This document shows positions 50,728 to 59,084 of a stretch of 64,000 nucleotides of DNA, one piece after another. The position numbers were made by a program, and so were the translations under genes. The notes beneath the pieces are model-generated. The model worked only from the letters and a program-made list of their open reading frames with translations, was not told where the DNA came from and did no database searches. The stretch comes from JAVMKJ01 sp031732855 (GTDB taxonomy: Bacteria; Pseudomonadota; Gammaproteobacteria; Competibacterales; Competibacteraceae): assembly GCA_031732855.1 (NCBI GenBank), contig JAVMKJ010000120.1, positions 1 to 64,000 of the forward strand, written 5' to 3'. The stretch's first letter is position 1. Each line of letters begins with the position of its first letter.

Positions 50728-51450
50728 TTGCTGGGTACCTTGTACGGCGTTGGAGTCGGCCCCGGCGATCCGGAGCTGTTGACCCTAAAGGCCGCGCGCA
50801 TCCTGCAAGGCGTGCCGGTGGTCGCTTATCCAGCAACGCCACAGGGCGGTGCCCAAGCCCGCGACATCGCCGCGCAATGGTTAATCGGCAAGCGGGAAAT
50901 TCCGATCACCATGCCCTGCATGTTGGATCGCGGTCCAGTGAACAAGGGTTACGACGAGGCCGCCGCGGTCATCGCCGGGGAACTGGCCGCCGGCCGGGAC
51001 GTGGCAATTCTCTGCGAAGGCGATCCGTTGTTTTACGGCAGTTTCAGCTACTTGCTGCAACGGCTGGGCGACCGCTTTCCCTGCATGGTAATTCCCGGCA
51101 TCAACTCGGTCAGTGCCGCCGGTGCTGCCGCCGCGACGCCATTAATCACCGGCGAACAGCGGTTGACCGTGATTCCCGCCACCGCCGGCGATGAAGCGCT
51201 TCGCCAAGCCTTGCTAAACAGCGACAGCGTCGCCATTCTCAAGCCGGGCCGCCACCGGCCGCGTTTGCTGGAACTGCTGCGGGAAACCGGCCGCGCCGAC
51301 GATACGCTGTACATCGAACAGGCCAGCCGGCCGGCGGAGCGCGTCGTCAAACGCTTCGAGGAAATCCCCGCCACGCCGGGACCATATTTCGCCCTGTTTC
51401 TGGTGGTGCGGGCCGAAAATCGACAAAGTGGCGGGAATCTGAAGGATTAG
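50728..51450 (+). CDS. cbiL: precorrin-2 / cobalt-factor II C20-methyltransferase
   Basis: This ~240-aa CbiL/CobI protein has LYGVGVGPGDPELLTLKAAR at the N-terminus, CEGDPLFYGSFSYLLQRLG, and IPGINSVSAAGAAAATPLI. The start is taken as TTG 50728, which gives the usual family N-terminus (x-LGTLYGVGVGPG). The frame is open upstream through the palindrome to a TTG at 50668, which would add about 20 residues reading NPSPTRGEG. No ATG is available. It adds the C20 methyl in ring contraction. Confidence 0.92.
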   Translation: MLGTLYGVGVGPGDPELLTLKAARILQGVPVVAYPATPQGGAQARDIAAQWLIGKREIPITMPCMLDRGPVNKGYDEAAAVIAGELAAGRDVAILCEGDPLFYGSFSYLLQRLGDRFPCMVIPGINSVSAAGAAAATPLITGEQRLTVIPATAGDEALRQALLNSDSVAILKPGRHRPRLLELLRETGRADDTLYIEQASRPAERVVKRFEEIPATPGPYFALFLVVRAENRQSGGNLKD

Positions 51451-51501
51451 GGAAATGGGTTCCTCATTTCCGTACCAGACGATACTACCCTCGGCCAACC
51501 C

Positions 51502-52305
51502 ATGAATCCCCCCTCAGATCGCCGGCCCTGCACCATCATCATCATCAGCCTCACCGACCCCGGCCGGGCGCTGGCGACACGACTTCTGGCGTTGATGCCG
51601 GACGCCGAGCATTTGCACCGGCCGCAACCGTTTCAGGACGTGGTTCGCGACTGCTTCCAGGCCGGCCACCGGCTGATTCTGCTCTGCGCGGTCGGCATCG
51701 CGGTGCGGACTCTGGGACCGATATTGCGCGACAAATACCAGGACCCGGCAGTACTGGTGTTGGACGAACACGGGCGGTTCGTCGTGCCGATTCTATCCGG
51801 CCACGAAGGGGGCGCCAACGAATGGGCGCGGCACGTCGCCGAGTTTTTGGGCACGCAAGCCGTCATCACCGGCGCGCAACGCTATACCCAACCGTTGCTG
51901 GTGGCCGGCATCGGCTGCAATCGCGGCTGTCCGCTGGAGCCATTGCTGGCCCTGCTCGACCGGACCCTGACCCGTCACGGCCTGCAACGCAGCGATTTGC
52001 GCGGGCTGGCGAGCATCGAACTGAAACGGGACGAAGCAGGAATGCACGAGCTGGCGACGGAATTGGGTCTGCCGATCGCGTTCTATCCCGCGGCGGTACT
52101 GAACGAATACAGCGACCGGCTCAGCCGGAAGTCAGAAATCGTGTTCCGGGAAACCGGCTGTTACGGCGTGGCGGAAGCAGCGGCGCTGGCGCACGCCGAA
52201 CGGCTGGTCAGCCATGATTACCGGGCGGAATTGATCGTCCCCAAGCAGAAAAACGCCGACGCCACGCTGGCGGTGGCGCGGATTTACGGTAATCGGGACG
52301 TCTAA
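51502..52305 (+). CDS. cbiG: cobalt-precorrin-5A hydrolase CbiG, short form
   Basis: This 267-aa protein has a CbiG_N part (LILLCAVGIAVRTLGPILRD, VVPILSGHEGGANEWARHVA) followed directly by a CbiG_C/CobE part (LLVAGIGCNRGCPLEPLLAL, FRETGCYGVAEAAALAHA). The middle domain of typical ~350-aa CbiG is missing or very short. CbiG opens the delta-lactone of cobalt-precorrin-5A in the anaerobic route. Its TAA stop is the target duplication of the MITE that follows. Confidence 0.92.
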   Translation: MNPPSDRRPCTIIIISLTDPGRALATRLLALMPDAEHLHRPQPFQDVVRDCFQAGHRLILLCAVGIAVRTLGPILRDKYQDPAVLVLDEHGRFVVPILSGHEGGANEWARHVAEFLGTQAVITGAQRYTQPLLVAGIGCNRGCPLEPLLALLDRTLTRHGLQRSDLRGLASIELKRDEAGMHELATELGLPIAFYPAAVLNEYSDRLSRKSEIVFRETGCYGVAEAAALAHAERLVSHDYRAELIVPKQKNADATLAVARIYGNRDV

Positions 52306-52588
52306 GAGGCTGTCTAATACCAATTCCCGATAGGTTTTATACTTCCCATGTAGGGCGGGTTAGCGAAGCGTAACCCGCCGAAACCGCAATCAAATCGGCG
52401 GGTTACGGGCTGGCGCCCTAACCCGCCCTACGATTCTGAACCATAAAATCCATTGATAAACGGTATAAAAACTAATTTGTTGATTGTGGGAGCGGCCTTG
52501 GCCGCGATATGAGGGTCAGCCATCGCGGCCAAGGCCGCTCCCACATATAAGTTATTGATTTAATAATATTCAGTTTTTAGACAGCTTC
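52306..52588. mobile_element. MITE copy 2, 283 bp, TAA target duplication
   Basis: Inverted ends GAGGCTGTCTAATA and, from the right, GAAGCTGTCTAAAA are flanked by TAA at 52303-52305 and 52589-52591. Inside are two strong palindromes, 52350-52431 (GTAGGGCGGGTTAGCG...CTAACCCGCCCTAC) and 52485-52545 (TGTGGGAGCGGCC...GGCCGCTCCCACA). There is no coding capacity. It separates cbiG from the converging esterase and overlaps the stop codon on the esterase side. The internal hairpins could serve both genes as transcript ends. Confidence 0.85.
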
Positions 52589-53439
52589 TAAATCGCGGCG
52601 GCCTCCCAGCCCAGCAAAAACGCCAGGGGAATGTGAACCCGCCCCCGCCAGGCCCGCTCGGAATGCTCCGCCCCGTCGAACCTGCGGGTGAGCCAGTCGC
52701 GGCCGGCTTGATAACCTGCCCTTCTCACCCACTCATCCATCCGCTGCTGATACGGCTCGTAGGCCACGTCCAAGGTCTCGGTGCCAAAATCGAAATACAG
52801 CCGGTGTCGCCCCGCTTTGGGCAACATGGCGCCCAGAGAATCCACCAGCGCCTCTTCGCCGGCCGGCCAGTGCGTGGACAGACAACCGGCCCCGCCGAAG
52901 ATGTCGGGATATTCGATCAGGGCATACAGCGAAACCAGCCCACCCATGCTGGACCCCATCACGAAGGTATGCGCCGCGTCCGGCAGGGTCGGATAGGTCG
53001 CGTCGATGCACGGCTTCAGTTCTTCAACGAGAAATTTCAGATACGGTTCCGACAGCGGTTCTCCTCCGGCCTGTTCGACGAACCGGGCCAGCATCCGCTG
53101 GCCCGGAAGCGCGGCCAGCGGTTTGTGAGGCATGTATTCCCGCCAGCGGAGCGGTCTGTTCCAGATCCCCACGACGATGGCGCCGGTCCCTCGACCATTC
53201 CGGATCAGACGGGTCATGGCTTCGTCCATGCCCCAATCGACCCCGATGAAGGAAAGGGCGGGATCGAACAGGTTCTGCCCGTCGTGCATGTAGAGGACGG
53301 GGTAACGCGTCGCGGGCGTCGTCGCGGCGGCGGGCGGACACCAGACGTCCACATGTCGGGGTGCGACGTGGAGGGATGGAAAATCGCCGTGCCGGGTCAC
53401 GGCGCCGGTTCCATCCGAGAGTCGGACGGGGTCGAACAC
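52588..53439 (-). CDS. alpha/beta-hydrolase esterase (Fes/EstD-like)
   Basis: This 283-aa protein from GTG 53439 starts four bases after the upstream stop; the open frame extends further up inside the NmrA-like gene without family similarity. Features are PVLYMHDGQNLFDPALSFIG, nucleophile elbow FVMGSSMGGLVSLYALIEYP and a late acid/His region (DGAEHSERAWRGRVHIPLAF). It belongs to the enterochelin-esterase/putative esterase family (PF00756) and has no signal peptide. The substrate is unknown. It is paired with the NmrA-like gene. Confidence 0.85.
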   Translation of the reverse strand: MFDPVRLSDGTGAVTRHGDFPSLHVAPRHVDVWCPPAAATTPATRYPVLYMHDGQNLFDPALSFIGVDWGMDEAMTRLIRNGRGTGAIVVGIWNRPLRWREYMPHKPLAALPGQRMLARFVEQAGGEPLSEPYLKFLVEELKPCIDATYPTLPDAAHTFVMGSSMGGLVSLYALIEYPDIFGGAGCLSTHWPAGEEALVDSLGAMLPKAGRHRLYFDFGTETLDVAYEPYQQRMDEWVRRAGYQAGRDWLTRRFDGAEHSERAWRGRVHIPLAFLLGWEAAAI

Positions 53440-53443
53440 GGGG

Positions 53444-54394
53444 CTACTCAATCGGAATGCGGTCCTTGTTCCGGGCAAGCCACCGATCGAAGGTTTGCAA
53501 CGCGGGGTTGAGCGACCGGGCCACCGCCAGGTCGCGCGCCCCACAGAAATATTCCTCGAAGTCGCGCTTGAACTGGAACATGTTGCCGAGATCCTCCGCG
53601 CCGGGGAATCCGAAACCGCGATAGACTTCGGGCGAAACGGCGTTGTACCGCACGTCGCGACCCAGCGCCTTGCCCAGCGCGGCGGCCATTTGCCCCCCAG
53701 TCAGATGCTCGCCGGCAATACCGACGGTCTTGCCGATGAACTCGGAGCCTTTCTTGAAAATACCGTATGCGCACCCACCGATGTCTTCGGAGGCGATTCC
53801 GGGCAGTTTCTTGTCGCCCATCGGCAAAGTGATGGCCAACGCGCCATCCGGGCCTTGCTTCGGACCCATGCCGAAGTAGATGAAGTTATCCCAGTAGAAC
53901 GAGGTCAGCAGGAAGGTGACCGGCAGGCCGAGGTCGGTGAAAAACTGGTTCGCTTCTCCCTTGGCGTCGAAATGCGGCACCTTGTACTGACCCATCAGGG
54001 TCGGCATGCGGTCATCGCTCAGCGGCACCCAGTGGCGGGTATCTTCCAGAGTGGACCAGACGACGTGCTGGAGCCCGGCGTGCTTCGCCGCCTGAGCCAT
54101 CGCCCTGGCTTCGGCCCGTTCCTTTTCGGGCGAGAAATGCGCCCAGAAAAACGTCACGCAGTATGCTCCGTAAGCGCCTTCAAACGCCCGTTTCAGACTC
54201 TCCGGGTCGTCGACGTCGGCCGCGACGACTTCGGCGCCCAGCCCGGCCAGTTCCTTCGCCCTGCCGGAGTTGACGTCCCGCGTCAGCGCGCGAGCCGTGA
54301 AACCACCGCTCGGGTCGCCCAGAATGGCGCGGACCAGGCCGTTGCCCTGCGCTCCGGTCGCGCCCACCACCACAATGATTTTCTTCTCGGCCAT
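53444..54394 (-). CDS. NmrA/HSCARG-family NAD(P)-binding protein
   Basis: This 316-aa atypical SDR has a Rossmann motif (VVVGATGAQGNGLVRAIL), VVAADVDDPESLKRAFEGAY, and the NmrA-type HAGLQHVVWSTLEDTRHWVP with SFYWDNFIYFG. The family senses NADP/NADPH or acts as a reductase. It lies upstream of the esterase in a two-gene leftward unit set into the cbi cluster. Confidence 0.9.
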   Translation of the reverse strand: MAEKKIIVVVGATGAQGNGLVRAILGDPSGGFTARALTRDVNSGRAKELAGLGAEVVAADVDDPESLKRAFEGAYGAYCVTFFWAHFSPEKERAEARAMAQAAKHAGLQHVVWSTLEDTRHWVPLSDDRMPTLMGQYKVPHFDAKGEANQFFTDLGLPVTFLLTSFYWDNFIYFGMGPKQGPDGALAITLPMGDKKLPGIASEDIGGCAYGIFKKGSEFIGKTVGIAGEHLTGGQMAAALGKALGRDVRYNAVSPEVYRGFGFPGAEDLGNMFQFKRDFEEYFCGARDLAVARSLNPALQTFDRWLARNKDRIPIE

Positions 54395-54602
54395 GGCGAT
54401 CCTCCGTCGTTAAGTTGAAAACCTGGATGACACCCCTAGAGACATCGAGATGACATTCGAGTTTTGGCGCGGGGAAATTCGAGTATCAGATTCGACGGCC
54501 CGGGTATCGAATGCCGTTTTTTCCAGTTTCAAGCGCGATTCGGCTAACCTTCATCCAGTCCCCTCCCCATCGAGGGCAACCTAACGCCACATCAGAGACC
54601 CC

Positions 54603-55364
54603 ATGAACCGCCTCTACATCATCGGCACTGGCCCGGGCGGGCTGGAGCATCTCAGTCCCGCCGCCCGCGCGGCGCTGGACTCCTGCACCGACCTGGCCGG
54701 ACACGGCCTGTACCTGAACCTGCTCGGCGAACTGACCGAGGGCAAGACCCGCCATAAAACGCCGATGGGCGAGGAACTGGCTCGCGGGGCGCTGGCCCTC
54801 GATCTCGCCGCCAGCGGCCGGACCACCGCGCTGATCTCCAGCGGCGACGCCGGCATCTACGGCATGGCGACGGTGGTGTTCGAACTGCTGGCACGCAAAC
54901 CGAAGCCGGAATGGGCGACGGTCGACATCGAGGTGATTCCCGGCATCTCGGCCATGCAGGCGGCGGCGGCGCGGGTCGGGGCGCCGCTGGCGCACGATTT
55001 TTGCGTGATTTCCCTCTCCGACCTGCTGACCCCGTGGGACCTGATCGCCAAGCGCATCGACCTGGCCGGTCAGGGCGATTTCGCCATCGCCTTCTATAAC
55101 GCGGTATCCAACAAACGGTCCTGGCAACTGCTGGAAGCCCGGCAAATCCTGCTGCGCCACCGCCAGCCGGAAACCCCGGTCGTCGTCGCCTTCAACGTCA
55201 CCCGCAAGGGCGAGCAGATCACCGTCACCACCCTGGGCGAACTGGACCCGGAACCGCTGAACATGCTGTCGCTGGTCATGGTCGGCAACAGCGAAACCCG
55301 ACGGGCGGGCAAGTGGGTCTACACCCCACGCGGCTATCACACCAAACCCGAACTGGCGGATTAA
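54603..55364 (+). CDS. cbiH: precorrin-3B / cobalt-factor III C17-methyltransferase
   Basis: This 253-aa CbiH/CobJ methyltransferase carries out ring contraction. Motifs are LYIIGTGPGGLEHLSPAARA, ISSGDAGIYGMATVVFELLA, IPGISAMQAAAARVGAPLAH and FYNAVSNKR. It is read in the same direction as cbiXCETLG but is separated from cbiG by the MITE and the esterase/NmrA pair. Confidence 0.96.
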   Translation: MNRLYIIGTGPGGLEHLSPAARAALDSCTDLAGHGLYLNLLGELTEGKTRHKTPMGEELARGALALDLAASGRTTALISSGDAGIYGMATVVFELLARKPKPEWATVDIEVIPGISAMQAAAARVGAPLAHDFCVISLSDLLTPWDLIAKRIDLAGQGDFAIAFYNAVSNKRSWQLLEARQILLRHRQPETPVVVAFNVTRKGEQITVTTLGELDPEPLNMLSLVMVGNSETRRAGKWVYTPRGYHTKPELAD

Positions 55365-55377
55365 ACGGCTATTCTTA

Positions 55378-55477
55378 GAGGTGTTTTTGTACAGCCTCTG
55401 GTGAGCTAAGTCGTTGAAAAAACGCCCTCACCCCCAACCCCTCTCCCGGAGGGAGAGGGGAGTTTTTGTACGGGTTC
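55378..55477. mobile_element. MITE copy 3, 100 bp
   Basis: A 100-bp element lies between TTA repeats at 55375-55377 and 55478-55480. It is about 96% identical to the copy at 63860-63959, and contains CGCCCTCACCCCCAACCCCT with the inverted CTCCC...GGGAGAGGGGAG core. The right end, read inward, is GAACCCGTACAAAAACTCC. Confidence 0.85.
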
Positions 55478-55483
55478 TTATTC

Positions 55484-55600
55484 CTGCCGCCGCCCGACGC
55501 GGATTTTTCCAGCCGTCTCCCCTCGTGTTGGTCGCGGAACGCGCGGCGCGGCTGGCCGAACAGTTGCGGCGGCTGGGCGTGGATCCCGACACGCCATGCA
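55484..55600 (+). pseudogene. Uma2 (DUF820) gene relic with internal deletion
   Basis: LPPPDADFSSRLP (from 55484) matches the first residues of the Uma2 protein at 59085. From about 55526, in another frame, LVAERAARLAEQLRRLGVDP matches its last residues. The middle ~600 bp are gone. What follows, 55600-55804, is AT-rich DNA with no gene. Confidence 0.8.
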
Positions 55601-55804
55601 ACCGGTTTCCGCGGCGGCGAATCAATAGACTTGTTCCCAAATAAGCATCATAACCTATTAAACATAATAGCAAATTATGAGTTTGAGCAGGCCAGCTACC
55701 ATTAAAATAATCTGGTCAGCCATATTTTCTTGAAGTGGTTCCGGAACTTAATAGCAATACTTGAAAGCGTGGCTGATTGAAAAATAAAATCTAAGTTATT
55801 GATA

Positions 55805-57747
55805 ACTCACGGTTCGCTTAAACGAAGATCGACTTTTGAGAATTGAAGGTGTCAGGTAATCTGACATCCGGTAAACGTTCCGCGGCCTCTCCCCGATGAC
55901 GAGGAGAGCGGAGCAAGCTGGAAGTAACCCATTGAATCGTTTGGACTCCTCACCTAACCCGCCGCCAGCGGGCCACACTGATCACCGGTACCCCCGATGC
56001 TGGACGAGATGATCCGCCTGCTTAACGTCGAACGCGTCGACGACCTCCCTGTGGTGTTGGCCCAAGTCTACCAAATGCAGCTTCCAGCCCTGCTGGATCA
56101 ATTCTATCCGACCCATGGTCACTGGAAAGGCGACTTGAGTTTGGGCGATGTGGTGGCGGTGTGGCTGACGTTTATCGTTTCGGAGGGCGATCACTGCCTG
56201 TCTCATGTCCAGCCTTGGGTGGAGGCGCACCGCGACACGTTGACCGCCTGTTTGGGCAAGCCGGTGCGCCCGCTGGACCTGAGTGATGATCGGTTGGCCG
56301 ATATCTTGGATCGGCTGGCTGACGCCGCAACCTGGGCCGAGCTGGAAACCGCGCTGAACGGGACGGTACTGCGGGTTTATGAGGTGGACGGCGACCGGGT
56401 GCGCCTCGACAGCACTTCGGCCAAGACGTACGCCGGGGTCAGTGAGGGGGGGCTGTTTCAGTTCGGGCATAGTAAAGATCATCGGCCGGACTTGCCCCAA
56501 GTCAAGATCGGCCTGTCGGCGCTCGACACCCTGGGCTTGCCCTTGACCACGACGGTCGTCCGTGGGAACGGCGCCGATGACCCACTGTACGTGCCGGAGA
56601 TTCAGCGGGTCCAGGCCACCTTGGGGGCTGGCGGCAAGACCTACATCGGCGACTGCAAAATGGGGGCCTTGGCGACTCGCGCCTGGATCGCCCGGAGCGG
56701 CGACTATTATTTGTGCCCCCTGGGGGGCAAACAGATGCCGGAGGACACCCTGGACGCCCTGCTGGCGCCGGTGTTCAGCGGCGCCCAGCCCCTGGAGCCG
56801 GTCTATGATCCGGCCCCGGCGGACCCGACCGTCCCCCCGGCCCTGATCGCGGAGGGATATGTGCGGACCGTCGACCTGGCGGCCACGGTCGACGGTCAGT
56901 CGGTGCCGTGGCGGGAACGGCAACTGGTGGTGCGGTCGGTGGCCCAGGCGGCGCGGCAAACCCAGGCGCTCGACGCCCGCCTGCAGCAGGCGGTGGCGGA
57001 CATTGACCGCCTCAACGAGCGCAAGCAAGGCAAGAAAATTCTGGAGGCCCCCGCGCTGACCGCCGCCGCCGAACAGATTCTGGCCCAGCAGCGCGTGGTG
57101 GGTTTGGTCCAACTGGACCTGGAAACCACCGCCCAGGTGATTCCCCAGCGCCGCTATGGCGCGCGCCCGGCCACCTGCCGGGTGCGGCACCAAAGCACGA
57201 TTCGGGCACGGATCGACCCGCTGGCCGTCGTGGCCGCCCGGCAACGGCTGGGCTGGCGAGTCTACGCCACCAACCACGCGACCCTGACGGTGGCGACCGC
57301 CGTCCAGGCCTATCGGGGGCAGTATCTGATCGAGCGGAGTTTTGGCCGCCTCAAGGGCCGGGCGCTGGCGATCACGCCCTTGTTCCTGCAAACCGACGCG
57401 CGGGTGGAGGGCTTGATCCGGCTGTTGAGCCTGGCCTTGCGGGTGTTGGTCCTGGTGGAATTCATGGCGCGCCGGTGCCTCGCCACCACCCAGGAGCCGA
57501 TCGCCGGCCTCTATCCGGGGCAGGCCACGCGGGCCACGGCGTCGCCCACCGCCGAATGGCTGTTGCGCGCCTTTCGGGGCATCAGCTTGAGCGTCGTCGA
57601 AATCGCCGGCCAGGTGCGGGGGCTGCTGTCGCCGCTGAGCGCACTGCATCACCGCGTCCTGGCACTGCTCGGCTGGTCGGCAGGAATCTACGAGCGACTG
57701 ATGACGCATTTTCTAAAACCAGCCCTCATTTTGAGCGAACCGTGAGT
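55805..57747 (+). mobile_element. IS1634/IS4-like insertion sequence, 1943 bp
   Basis: Terminal inverted repeats are ACTCACGGTTCGCTTAAA on the left and the complement of ACTCACGGTTCGCTCAAA on the right (17 of 18). They are flanked by GATA at 55801-55804 and 57748-57751. One transposase gene fills the element. The insertion splits an AT-rich non-coding stretch (55600-55804 and 57752-57821). The transposase frame is intact and the ends are well matched, so it may be a recent arrival. Confidence 0.93.
55997..57745 (+). CDS. IS1634/IS4-like transposase
   Basis: This 582-aa DDE transposase starts with MLDEMIRLLNVERVDDLPVV. First Asp is in RVRLDSTSAKTYAG, second Asp in YIGDCKMGAL, and the Y-R-E-K signature region in YRGQYLIERSFGRLKGRALA has the catalytic Glu. 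An insertion with DAPPLAPVFS-like low-complexity sequence is in the middle. The stop lies within the right inverted repeat. The family call rests on the signature and length. Confidence 0.9.
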   Translation: MLDEMIRLLNVERVDDLPVVLAQVYQMQLPALLDQFYPTHGHWKGDLSLGDVVAVWLTFIVSEGDHCLSHVQPWVEAHRDTLTACLGKPVRPLDLSDDRLADILDRLADAATWAELETALNGTVLRVYEVDGDRVRLDSTSAKTYAGVSEGGLFQFGHSKDHRPDLPQVKIGLSALDTLGLPLTTTVVRGNGADDPLYVPEIQRVQATLGAGGKTYIGDCKMGALATRAWIARSGDYYLCPLGGKQMPEDTLDALLAPVFSGAQPLEPVYDPAPADPTVPPALIAEGYVRTVDLAATVDGQSVPWRERQLVVRSVAQAARQTQALDARLQQAVADIDRLNERKQGKKILEAPALTAAAEQILAQQRVVGLVQLDLETTAQVIPQRRYGARPATCRVRHQSTIRARIDPLAVVAARQRLGWRVYATNHATLTVATAVQAYRGQYLIERSFGRLKGRALAITPLFLQTDARVEGLIRLLSLALRVLVLVEFMARRCLATTQEPIAGLYPGQATRATASPTAEWLLRAFRGISLSVVEIAGQVRGLLSPLSALHHRVLALLGWSAGIYERLMTHFLKPALILSEP

Positions 57748-57821
57748 GATAAAATAATTATTTTATTATAGCCACTTCATAATATATTGAAAATAATAAA
57801 TAAAATTATTTTGGAACATCT

Positions 57822-59000
57822 CTAATAAAGAAACGCCTCCCGGCGTATTTCCTCGAACGCCGCCCGTTCTTGCGCCCACTGGCCGGCAAGCTCGGCCAGA
57901 TCGACGTCCGCCTCCAGCGCCAGGCGCAGCTTGTCATCCCCCGCCAACAAATCGATGGCGGGAATGTCGGCCACGAACTCGTAGGGCTTCGCCCGCCAAG
58001 CAAAAGCCTCCGGGGCAACGCGCTTGACGCTTTGCAGGAAAGCGACTCCGGTGGCGCAGGAATCGAAACGCCGACGGTCGGTAATGTGGATTTGCACGCC
58101 TCCGCAGGTACTCCCGGCATGCTTCTGAAACTTGGGCCGGAAATAGAGCGGGCGAAACCGGCAGCCGGCCAGATTCCGCCCGGACAACTCGACGGCGAGG
58201 TCTTCGGGATCGACACCCGGCGCGCCGGCCACCTCAAATGGCCGACAGGTACCGCGCCCTTCCGACAGTTCGGTCGCTTCCACCAGGCACATGCCGGGAT
58301 AGACCCGCGCGGTGTCGACCGTAGGCATGTTGGGCGAAGGATAGACCCACGGCAAGCCGGTCTCCTCGAAAACCATGTCCCGCCGCCAACCGCGCATGGG
58401 CAACACGTCGAGATCGCACTGAACACCCCGCCACAGTTGGACGTAGCGAGCGATCTCGCCCGAGGTCAGACCATGCCGGTTCGGCAACGGATGGAGACCG
58501 ACGAAGGATTCAAAGCCCGGTTTGATCAGATTGCCTTCGGTCGTCACTCCGTCGATTGGATTGGGACGGTCGCAGACCAGTACCCGTACCCCGGCCCTGC
58601 CGGCCGCCTCCATGCACAACGCCATCGTCCAGACGAAAGTGTAATAGCGCGCGCCCACGTCCTGAAGATCGATCACCAGGGCATCGAGACCCTCAAGCTG
58701 TTCCCGGCGGGGTGTCAGGCTGTCGAAAGTAGCGCCATAAAGGCTATGGACCGGCACTCCAAGCCGGGGATCGAGCGGCAGATCCCCGACGTCCTCCATG
58801 TCCTGCGCCTCGCCCCGGGCGCCGTGTTCCGGGCCGAAAATGGCGACGATCCGGGCACCGGCCGCCTGCAGCAAATCGAGGGCGTGGCGCAGTTCGGCGT
58901 CCACGCTGGCGGGATGGCAAACCATCCCGATCCGGGCACCACGAATTTTATTGGGGAAGTCGCTGATAAGAACTTCCAGACCAGTACGAACACGGGACAT
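57822..59000 (-). CDS. namZ: DUF1343 exo-beta-N-acetylmuramidase (NamZ-like)
   Basis: This 392-aa protein has RGARIGMVCHPASVDAELRH, IVAIFGPEHGARGEAQDMED, DALVIDLQDVGARYYTFVWT, VLVCDRPNPIDGV, WVYPSPNMPT and the late FDSCATGVAFLQS. These are DUF1343/NamZ features; the family removes terminal MurNAc from peptidoglycan fragments. No signal peptide is evident from this start, so it would act on recycled fragments in the cytosol unless the start is wrong. Confidence 0.93.
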   Translation of the reverse strand: MSRVRTGLEVLISDFPNKIRGARIGMVCHPASVDAELRHALDLLQAAGARIVAIFGPEHGARGEAQDMEDVGDLPLDPRLGVPVHSLYGATFDSLTPRREQLEGLDALVIDLQDVGARYYTFVWTMALCMEAAGRAGVRVLVCDRPNPIDGVTTEGNLIKPGFESFVGLHPLPNRHGLTSGEIARYVQLWRGVQCDLDVLPMRGWRRDMVFEETGLPWVYPSPNMPTVDTARVYPGMCLVEATELSEGRGTCRPFEVAGAPGVDPEDLAVELSGRNLAGCRFRPLYFRPKFQKHAGSTCGGVQIHITDRRRFDSCATGVAFLQSVKRVAPEAFAWRAKPYEFVADIPAIDLLAGDDKLRLALEADVDLAELAGQWAQERAAFEEIRREAFLY

Positions 59001-59084
59001 AGAGTTTCCTGAAAAATGATCGAAAAGAGAATTTTAACCACCGAATCGCTATCATGACGCTCAGGCCCAACTGGAGGAAGCGAT

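Noticed and set aside
55982..57709. 575-codon minus-strand open frame opposite the IS1634-like transposase
   Set aside because: It mirrors the transposase codons and shows no domain; the plus-strand frame has the DDE motifs.
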